From contig NZ_QKNS01000006.1 of NCBI RefSeq assembly GCF_003231285.1, positions 62,001-126,000 on the forward strand: DNA of 64,000 nt. The letters are read 5' to 3'. The translations under genes and the position numbers were made by a program. Positions 57,934-64,000 of this stretch are shown in pieces; within the stretch, counting starts at the first letter, position 1; each line of letters starts with the position of its first letter. The notes beneath the pieces were generated by a model. The model did no database searches. It worked only from the letters and a program-made list of their open reading frames with translations, and was not told the origin of the DNA. Source of the stretch: Hymenobacter sediminis. GTDB taxonomy: Bacteria > Bacteroidota > Bacteroidia > Cytophagales > Hymenobacteraceae.

Positions 57934-60168
57934 TTACTCAACTACTACTTTGCTTGTTGCGCCATCCGAGGCGCGCAGCAGGTACACGCCGGCGCTTAGC
58001 CCGCTGGTAAGCAGACGGTCAGTGGCCGTAAGCTGGCGCACGGGCCGCCCGGCCAAGTCCGTCAGCGTACCCGATACGGGGCGGCTCAGGCGCACGCTCT
58101 GGCCTCGGCTGGGGTTGGGGTAGGCGAACAGGGGCTCGGCAGCGGGGCGGTTTCCGCGAGTGGCGGTGGGCACGGCCGGCTGCAGGGCATACACGGCCAG
58201 GGTGCTGCTGACTTCGTTGGCCAGCACCAGCAGGGGTTGCCCCGTTGGGCTGTCGGCGGCTGGAATAAAGATCAGACCCTCGGGGCCCAGGTCGCCGGTG
58301 CCGGCCGTGAGGCTGCGGTTGTTGGCGTACAGCTCCAGCACTGGGCTGGTCGGGTTGTTTATATTAAACACGGCTACCCCGCCTACCCGCTCCAAGGATA
58401 CGAAGGCATAAAGGTTGCTGCCAATACGGCCAGTCGTGACGCCTTCCGGCTCCGGCCCTTTGTCGTCGGAGCGGTTCTTGCGCGTGGGCGCTTCCCCAAA
58501 GCTATTGCTGGCATTGAAGATGTCTCCGTAGGTAGGAGAGGTGGACGTCAGGCGCTCCAGTAGGTTGCCGCTGTCGTGCACTTCGGCCCCCGTGGTGGCG
58601 TTGTAAATGCTGAAGGAGCGCCCTCCATAGGCGTAAATCTCATCAAAGTCCCCGTCTCCGTCGGTGTCGCCCAGGCGGTTGGTAACGTTGAGGCGGCCCA
58701 GTACGGCGGCGTTCTTGAGCAGGGCGGCGTTCGGGAAAACGGTAGGGTCGAGCACGTAGGGCGAGCTGGTGCTGGTAGTGCCCAGGCGCACCTGCTCGCT
58801 GAAGCCGGTGTAGTCGCGGGCATCGCCTTCGTTGGCCGTAATCAGGTAAGGTACCCCACCCACCTCGAAGCTAGCCAGGGCATCGGGCAGACGCATGCCC
58901 TTCACGGGCCAGTTGGCAATGAGCACATCCGTGGTCTGGTCCGAGGCGTCAATACCGTGGCCGGGCTGGCGCAGGTCGCTGTAGCCCACCGGGCGCAGGG
59001 CCGTAATCTGCTTGGTTTCCAGGTCCAGCACCGCAATGGCATTGTTTTCCTGCAGGGTCACGTAGGCCGTTTTGGAGTCGGCGCTCAGGGCAATGTATTC
59101 CGGCTCCAAGTCCTGGGCCACGGTAGCGGGAGCCCCGGCCCGGCCGCCGTACACCCGGATGCCCTGGGCCCGCAGCTGGGCCGCCTGGCTGTTATAGGTG
59201 GTAAAGCCTACCGTCGTGACGCTGGCCTGGGTGAGGCCGGCCACGCCGCCGCTTACATCTACTACCGAAATGCTGCCTTCGGGGTCTACGCTGTAGTCGG
59301 CGCGGGGCTCGCCCTCGTTGGCTGTCAGCACGGTGCGCCCGTCGGGGGAGAAGGTAATCATGTCGGGCATGGCCCCTACGGTCACCTGCTTGAGGAAGGC
59401 TCCGTTCTGATCGAAAAACACCACGCTGCCCTCAGCCTGCGGATTCGTGTTTTCAATGGCGCAGGCTACTACCCCGTTACGCACAGCCACGGAGTTGATG
59501 TTGCCGTAGGGCTTGATGTCGATGGAGGCCACCGAGGCCAGGGCCGTTGGGGTAGCCAGGCTTACAATGTCGAGCTTGCCGCCCACGGAGTTAGCCACGT
59601 ACAAGCGCTTGGCCGTTGCATCGTAGGCCGCTATTTCAGCCGAGTTTGCCTGGGTGTTGCCGCTGAAGGGTGCGGCCGTCTGGTAGCTCTGGAGCAAGGT
59701 AAGCGTCAGGTTGCCCGCCGCCCGCGGGGCGGGGGTGTCGTTGTCGCGCAGATAAACCAGCACGTCGGTGGCCCCAGTCGGGAGGGTAGCGTTGGTGGGG
59801 TTTTGCAGGCGCAGCACAAAGTACTCGGCCTCTTCGGCCAGGGCGTCGTCGCTGATGGGAATGGTCAGGGTTTGCGGGCCGGTAGCGCCGGCCGGAAACG
59901 TCAGCGTTTGGGTAGTGGCGTAGGTGAAGTCCTGCCCGGCCGTGGCCGTACCCAGGGCCTGCAACGCTACCTCCACGGTGCTGGCTGCAGTGCCCGGGTT
60001 TTGAATGGTAAAGGAAAGGCTGACGGTTCCTGCTCCTTCGGCAACCGTAACGGTGGCGCTGGGCCGGCTGATGGTGGGGGTAGTCTGGGCCTGGCCGGGT
60101 CGGGCAATCAGGCTGAGCAGCAGGGCAGTGGCAGGTACTACAGCGTAAAGGTTAGGGCGCATATGCAC
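57934..60168 (-). CDS. Secreted choice-of-anchor I protein with Calx-beta domain and probable T9SS signal
   Basis: 744 residues: a signal peptide ('ALLLSLIARPGQAQ'), a Calx-beta domain (about 35-145, 'TVAEGAGTVSLSFTIQNPG', 'LRLQNPTNATL'), a long beta-propeller-like choice-of-anchor I region (about 155-660, 'ANEGEPRADYSVDPEGSISVVD', 'GDTDGDGDFDEIYAYGGRSFSI', 'KGPEPEGVTTG', 'GDLGPEGLIFIPA'), and a C-terminal type IX secretion domain ('AYPNPSRGQSVRL', 'GLSAGVYLLRA'). Probably exported and surface-attached or released; related to alkaline-phosphatase-like extracellular proteins, with no activity proven. A terminator follows. Confidence 0.88.
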   Translation of the reverse strand: MHMRPNLYAVVPATALLLSLIARPGQAQTTPTISRPSATVTVAEGAGTVSLSFTIQNPGTAASTVEVALQALGTATAGQDFTYATTQTLTFPAGATGPQTLTIPISDDALAEEAEYFVLRLQNPTNATLPTGATDVLVYLRDNDTPAPRAAGNLTLTLLQSYQTAAPFSGNTQANSAEIAAYDATAKRLYVANSVGGKLDIVSLATPTALASVASIDIKPYGNINSVAVRNGVVACAIENTNPQAEGSVVFFDQNGAFLKQVTVGAMPDMITFSPDGRTVLTANEGEPRADYSVDPEGSISVVDVSGGVAGLTQASVTTVGFTTYNSQAAQLRAQGIRVYGGRAGAPATVAQDLEPEYIALSADSKTAYVTLQENNAIAVLDLETKQITALRPVGYSDLRQPGHGIDASDQTTDVLIANWPVKGMRLPDALASFEVGGVPYLITANEGDARDYTGFSEQVRLGTTSTSSPYVLDPTVFPNAALLKNAAVLGRLNVTNRLGDTDGDGDFDEIYAYGGRSFSIYNATTGAEVHDSGNLLERLTSTSPTYGDIFNASNSFGEAPTRKNRSDDKGPEPEGVTTGRIGSNLYAFVSLERVGGVAVFNINNPTSPVLELYANNRSLTAGTGDLGPEGLIFIPAADSPTGQPLLVLANEVSSTLAVYALQPAVPTATRGNRPAAEPLFAYPNPSRGQSVRLSRPVSGTLTDLAGRPVRQLTATDRLLTSGLSAGVYLLRASDGATSKVVVE

Positions 60169-60260
60169 TCGGTTAGGATGAGGGCTAAAGCTACCCGCAG
60201 TACATTACCGCAGCGTGACCTAGCTGTTAGAGAATTGTAAACTACCCGGCAGTTGGCTTC

Positions 60261-61706
60261 CTACTTTCCTTGGGTATATAAGGGCGAAGAGAAGTGGCTT
60301 GCTACCCCTACATTTCCCTCAAACCCTGCCAGAAACTGCCGGTACCACCAGCCCGAGTCCTTTACGGTACGCTGCTGGGTGGCGTAATCCACGTGTACCA
60401 GCCCAAAGCGGGGTTCGTAACCTTCGGCCCACTCGAAGTTATCAGTAAAGGACCAGGCAAAGTATCCCTCCACCGGCACGCCCTCCCGCCGGGCGCGCAG
60501 TACCTGCCCGATGCAGGCCTGCAAGTACGCCTGCCGGGCTGCGTCGGCAACCCGTCCGCCCCGGACCTCATCAGGAAAAGCCGCGCCGTTTTCCGTGACC
60601 AGCAGGCGCGGCGCGTTAGGGTAGCCGCTAAACTGCCGGAGCATGTGGTACAGGCTTTCGGGGTACACTTCCCAGCCCATCTGCGTGTAGGGCACCCCGC
60701 GGCGGGCGGCGCCTACCAGGTTGGCCCACAACAGCGGTACATAGGGCGAGTGGCGCACTACTTCGCGGGTATAGTTCTGCACGCCCCAGAAGTCAAAGGC
60801 AAAGGGCAGGCGCTGCTCATCACCCGGCTGCATATAGCGCGCTATCCGGCCCAGCAGTGGCAGGTCGGCCAGGGGGTAGCCCAGGCCCAGGGCCGGCTCG
60901 ACGAACAGGCGGTTGAGGGCGGCATCAGCGCGGCGCACGGCTCGCTCGTCGCGGGGTAGGCCCGGCCGCCAGGGCGTGAGGTAGGAGCAGGAAAAGGTGG
61001 TGCCAATCTGGGCGGAAGCGGGCAGGGTGGCCCGCAGGGCCCGCCCCCCTTCGGCCTGGGCGAGGGACGCGTGGTGGGTAGCGGCCAGAAAGGAGCCGAG
61101 GCCGCGGCGCCCGGGCGCGTGCAGGCCCAGCAGGTGGCCCGCCCCGGTAAATACCATGGGCTCGTTGAGCACCATCCAGTGCTGCACCCGGTCGCCGAGG
61201 CGGCGGGCCAGCACCTGGGCGTAGTCCGAGAGCCAGCTTACGACGTCGCGATTAACCCAGCCCCCGCGCTGCTGCAGAGCCTGGGGCAGGTCCCAGTGGT
61301 AGACCGTCAGCCAGGGTGTAATGCCCCGCGCCAGGCAGCCATCCACCAGCCGGTCGTAGAAATCCAGCCCCGGCGCGTTGACCGGGCCGGTACCCGCCGG
61401 CAGCACTCGCGACCAGGCCGCCGAAAACCGAAAATCGGGGATGCCCAGGTGCTGCATCAAATCCAGGTCGGCGGACCAGCGGCGGTAGAAGTCCGTGGCC
61501 ACATCCGCGGTTTCGCGGCCCTTGATGGCGCGCCGTCCCCGCACGAAGGTGTCCCAGATGCTGGGCCCTTTGCCATCGGCTGCCCAGCTGCCCTCCGTCT
61601 GGTAGGCCGCCGTGGATACGCCCCACCGGAAATCGGGGCCGAAGTCGGCGCGGGAGTAGGGGGTAGGCGTGGTCAGTGGAAAAAAGGCAGCGGGTAATGC
61701 AGGCAT
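60261..61706 (-). CDS. Beta-glucosidase, GH1
   Basis: 481 residues. Acid/base Glu 182 in 'VLNEPMVF' and nucleophile Glu 372 in 'LVTENGAAF' are both present; N-terminal 'FRWGVSTAAYQTEGSWAADGKGPSIWDTFV' and C-terminal 'YFAWSFTDNFEWAEGYEPRFGLVHVD' are standard for the family. No signal peptide, so probably cytoplasmic, cleaving imported beta-glucosides. It lies alone between the secreted propeller protein and the glycosyltransferase. Confidence 0.94.
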   Translation of the reverse strand: MPALPAAFFPLTTPTPYSRADFGPDFRWGVSTAAYQTEGSWAADGKGPSIWDTFVRGRRAIKGRETADVATDFYRRWSADLDLMQHLGIPDFRFSAAWSRVLPAGTGPVNAPGLDFYDRLVDGCLARGITPWLTVYHWDLPQALQQRGGWVNRDVVSWLSDYAQVLARRLGDRVQHWMVLNEPMVFTGAGHLLGLHAPGRRGLGSFLAATHHASLAQAEGGRALRATLPASAQIGTTFSCSYLTPWRPGLPRDERAVRRADAALNRLFVEPALGLGYPLADLPLLGRIARYMQPGDEQRLPFAFDFWGVQNYTREVVRHSPYVPLLWANLVGAARRGVPYTQMGWEVYPESLYHMLRQFSGYPNAPRLLVTENGAAFPDEVRGGRVADAARQAYLQACIGQVLRARREGVPVEGYFAWSFTDNFEWAEGYEPRFGLVHVDYATQQRTVKDSGWWYRQFLAGFEGNVGVASHFSSPLYTQGK

Positions 61707-61888
61707 GAGCAGCTATACGGAGAGGGTGCAGCAGCACGCCACCCTTTCTTCTTCAAGTAAACTAAGTGACCCTTTTGAGTAGCAAGAGTGGCCTGGGCTA
61801 AGCGCTGGAAGCCTACCCCGGAATTCCTCCCTCGCCCGGCAACGGCAAATTCGGTTCGATATCGAGGGTAGGAAAACCTAGTGCTCTG

Positions 61889-62908
61889 CTACGCCAACAA
61901 GGCCGGTACCGAGCTGGTTTGCTCCTGCAGGACCCGGTCGAGGATCAGGGCCGTTTCATCGGGGTAGTACACCGGTACCGGGCGGCCCTCACGCAGCCAT
62001 TGATCCAGGGTAGCCAGGTGCTTATCCCGCAGGCTTTTGACCACGGGCACGCCCATAGCAGCCAGGGCGGCGGCGTTGCAGGATTGCTCGTACTGGTTTT
62101 TCATGGGTATCACCAGCAGCTTTTTACCTAGGTACAGGGCTTCCGCGGGCGTCTCGAACCCGGCCCCGCAGAGCACCCCGGCGCTGCGGGCCAGGCTGTC
62201 GGTGAAGGCGGCGCCGCTCACTGGAAGCACCCGCACATTGCCGTATTCCGCTTCGCGGGGGCTATGGCGGGAAAACACCTCCCAGCGCACGGTGCGGCTC
62301 AGGTAGCGCAGACGCCGCACCAAGGTGGGCTCATCAAAAGCCGGCAAATAAACGGTGTAATGCTCCTCAGTGCGGGGCGTAAGTCGGCGCACCTGCTGGC
62401 GGATAACGGGCGTATGGATGCCCGGCGCGTAGGCTTCGAAGTGGAAGCCGTAGCTGGCCGTAGCAGGCGCGTAGTGGCGCAATACCGATTTGCCAATCAC
62501 ATCGGGGCGGTCCGGCTGGGGGGCAGCAGCGTGCAGTACGGCACTCTGGTGGCTCAGGGCCACGCACGGCTTCTGGCGCAGGCGGCAAGCCCAGGCCGAG
62601 ACCGGCTCAAAGTCGCTGATAACTATATCATAGTCCTGCACTGGCAGCTGGCGCATCTCGCGCAGAAAGCTCGCCGAGTTCAGCTGCCAGAAGGTTTTCA
62701 GAAAATCGATGCCGCCCTTCTTGCCGAAAATAAAGCCCATACCGTGGCATCGGTACCGGACCGGAAATGGCAGGTCGCTGTCGGCGGCCGGGCCGCTGAC
62801 CAAAACATCGAGGTGGCTGGCGCGCTCTTGCAGCAAAGGCACAATATCGAGGGCGCGACTGAGGTGGCCGTTGCCGGTGCCTTGGATGGCGTACAGAATG
62901 CGGGGCAT
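61889..62908 (-). CDS. MurG-like glycosyltransferase family protein
   Basis: 339 residues from the ATG at 62908 ('MPRILYAIQGTGNGHLSRAL'). The N-terminal 'GNGHLSRA' loop, 'YDIVISDFEPVSAWACRL', and the C-terminal 'GVLCGAGFETPAEALYLGKKLLVIPMKNQYEQSCNA' form a GT-B fold of the MurG/UGT type. It is not MurG itself. Acceptor unknown. It lies 28 bases after the LpxH-like gene; the pair is probably an operon for a lipid or envelope sugar. Confidence 0.85.
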   Translation of the reverse strand: MPRILYAIQGTGNGHLSRALDIVPLLQERASHLDVLVSGPAADSDLPFPVRYRCHGMGFIFGKKGGIDFLKTFWQLNSASFLREMRQLPVQDYDIVISDFEPVSAWACRLRQKPCVALSHQSAVLHAAAPQPDRPDVIGKSVLRHYAPATASYGFHFEAYAPGIHTPVIRQQVRRLTPRTEEHYTVYLPAFDEPTLVRRLRYLSRTVRWEVFSRHSPREAEYGNVRVLPVSGAAFTDSLARSAGVLCGAGFETPAEALYLGKKLLVIPMKNQYEQSCNAAALAAMGVPVVKSLRDKHLATLDQWLREGRPVPVYYPDETALILDRVLQEQTSSVPALLA

Positions 62909-62936
62909 GCAGGAAAGAAAAGAGAGGCAAAAAAGC

Positions 62937-63794
62937 TTAGCGGGATAAATTGAATTCGGCCAGCAGCCCCGCCAGCAGGGCATCATCCGAGTCATCGGGC
63001 GCGTCGGGTTCGGGGGCCGGCGGCAACTGCATGGCCGGGTCGAGGGCGTAGTGGTAGAGCTGCCAACCCTGGCTCGTCGTGTACTCCAGGGCCGTCAGGT
63101 TTTCTACCCAGTCGCCGGAGTTCAGGTACCCTACCTCGCCGCGCGGGGTGTTAATAGATTTCAGGGCGGGCTGATGGATGTGCCCGCAGGCCACGTAGCG
63201 GTAGCCGGCATCAGCGGCAATAGTGGCGGCTGTCTGCTCAAAGTCCCCAATCAGGCTCACGGCTCCTTTTACCCGGTCTTTCACGGCTTTGGAAAGAGCC
63301 ACGCGCGGGCGGCCTGCTTTGGCCAGCAGAAAGTTCACCAAGCGGTTAAGCAGAATCAGGGCATCGTAGCCGTGGGCGCCCAGCCGGGCCAGCCAGCGGG
63401 CGTGGCGCATGGTCACGTCGAAGACGTCGCCGTGGAACAGCCAGGTTTTGCCGTGGGGTAACTCCAGTACCAGCTTGTTGGCTACAGACAGGGCTCCGAG
63501 GCGGGTACCGGCAAAGCGGCGCAGCAGCTCATCGTGGTTGCCGGTGAGATAGTGGACCCGGGTCCCTTTGGCCATCAGCCCTACCAGGTGGCGCACCAAG
63601 CGCATGTGAGCTGGCGGCCAGTAGTTTTTGCTGAACTGCCAGATATCGACAATGTCGCCGTTGAGCACCAGTACCTTGGGCCGGACGCTGCGTAGGTAGC
63701 GCAGCAGCTCGGCGGCGTGGCAGCCGTAGGTACCCAGGTGTACATCCGAAATAACTACTACCTCTACTCGACGACGTTTTGGAACGCGGGACAT
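62937..63794 (-). CDS. LpxH-like metallophosphoesterase (UDP-2,3-diacylglucosamine diphosphatase family)
   Basis: 285 residues. Metal motifs 'ISDVHLGTYG', 'NGDIVDIW', 'LTGNHDELLRR', 'FHGDVFD', and 'CGHIHQPAL' are all present. It matches the LpxH/LpxH2 phosphoesterases that release lipid X. The tail is Asp/Pro-rich. Its ATG follows directly on the stop codon of a small membrane protein, so translation is probably coupled. A glycosyltransferase follows. Confidence 0.85.
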   Translation of the reverse strand: MSRVPKRRRVEVVVISDVHLGTYGCHAAELLRYLRSVRPKVLVLNGDIVDIWQFSKNYWPPAHMRLVRHLVGLMAKGTRVHYLTGNHDELLRRFAGTRLGALSVANKLVLELPHGKTWLFHGDVFDVTMRHARWLARLGAHGYDALILLNRLVNFLLAKAGRPRVALSKAVKDRVKGAVSLIGDFEQTAATIAADAGYRYVACGHIHQPALKSINTPRGEVGYLNSGDWVENLTALEYTTSQGWQLYHYALDPAMQLPPAPEPDAPDDSDDALLAGLLAEFNLSR

Positions 63795-63983
63795 CTAGGC
63801 GGTGGGCCGGGGCCAAAAACGCGGACGGAAGGAGACAGTAGGCAGTTCGTTGGCCCGGAAAGGGGAGCGGAAAGCCTGAGCCAAGTGCAGCCCATAGAGC
63901 ACTACGAGCAGCACATGGAACAACGCGTAGCCCAGCCAACTGGTGACACAGCGCAGAAGCGGAATCAGGGTAGGAGCATGCAT
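63795..63983 (-). CDS. Small membrane protein coupled to the phosphoesterase gene
   Basis: 62 residues from the ATG at 63983: one hydrophobic segment ('LGYALFHVLLVVLYGLHLAQAF', about 17-38) and a basic, Pro-rich end. The stop TAG is followed at once by the ATG of the phosphoesterase, an arrangement typical of coupled genes. Function unknown; a longer form could begin beyond the window edge. Confidence 0.5.
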   Translation of the reverse strand: MHAPTLIPLLRCVTSWLGYALFHVLLVVLYGLHLAQAFRSPFRANELPTVSFRPRFWPRPTA

Positions 63984-64000
63984 AGCGGCAGACCAGTTGC

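Noticed and set aside
58576..60240. 554-codon open frame opposite the choice-of-anchor protein gene
   Set aside because: It is an exact antisense shadow of a GC-rich, well-supported secreted protein; its product is Gly/Val/His-rich without any recognisable domain.
1..64000. CRISPR arrays, insertion sequences, prophage or integrase genes, tRNA or rRNA
   Set aside because: No repeat-spacer pattern, transposase, integrase or structural RNA was recognised; tRNAs were searched only by eye, so an atypical one could be missed.

Overview
The window looks like chromosomal DNA of a Hymenobacter-like bacterium (Bacteroidota, Cytophagales). The pointers are a SusC/SusD pair with chitin and GlcNAc enzymes, a probable type IX secretion C-terminal domain, lipoproteins with Bacteroidota-type lipoboxes, promoter -7 boxes of the TAnnTTTG type, few Shine-Dalgarno sites, and a moderately high GC content. 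I saw no tRNA, rRNA, CRISPR array, insertion sequence or prophage gene. Genus assignment is inference from gene content, not a database match.

Layout. 1-7.7 kb: the 3' part of a type IB topoisomerase, a divergent pair of paralogous lipoproteins (1160-4509), three related STAS-like small proteins (4547-6014), and a DEDDh exonuclease/GIY-YIG fusion. 7.8-21.1 kb is housekeeping: a PA2169-type four-helix protein, an AI-2E family transporter, topoisomerase IV parE-parC, two TPR proteins (one resembling eukaryotic RMDN), then thrS-infC-rpmI-rplT, with infC starting on AUA behind a strong Shine-Dalgarno site. A 43-residue membrane protein lies opposite rplT. 21.6-33.2 kb is a chitin/GlcNAc utilisation locus: GH20 hexosaminidase, SusD, SusC, GH18 chitinase, a NagB-LmbE fusion and a divergent LacI-type regulator with operator-like palindromes between. 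33.4-36.2 kb: a Dabb protein and a GH92 mannosidase. 36.5-48.9 kb: two multi-PAS histidine kinases flank a TolC-HlyD-unknown-MFS (Emr-type) efflux operon, an AraC regulator with an HD-domain gene remnant behind it, and a PEBP-like protein. 49.0-57.8 kb is rich in regulators and redox enzymes: azoR/HxlR, three Crp/Fnr regulators, a quinone oxidoreductase, an SDR, an NAD(P)-binding protein, an IMPase-like protein, an AraC regulator and RidA. 57.9-64 kb: a Calx-beta/choice-of-anchor secreted protein, a GH1 beta-glucosidase, a MurG-like glycosyltransferase, an LpxH-like phosphoesterase and a small membrane protein.

How parts work together. The SusCD locus would import chito-oligosaccharides trimmed by GH18 and GH20, with the NagB fusion feeding GlcNAc derivatives into glycolysis under LacI-type control. 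In the 53-57 kb block, palindromes sit exactly 22 nt upstream of -7-like boxes in front of the SDR, a crp gene and ridA, the geometry of class II Crp/Fnr activation.

The most notable chromosome-scale signal is the octamer GGGTAGGG, read by eye about 21 times on the + strand against 3 on the - strand, whatever the gene direction. It fits the E. coli FtsK-orienting (KOPS) consensus GGGNAGGG.
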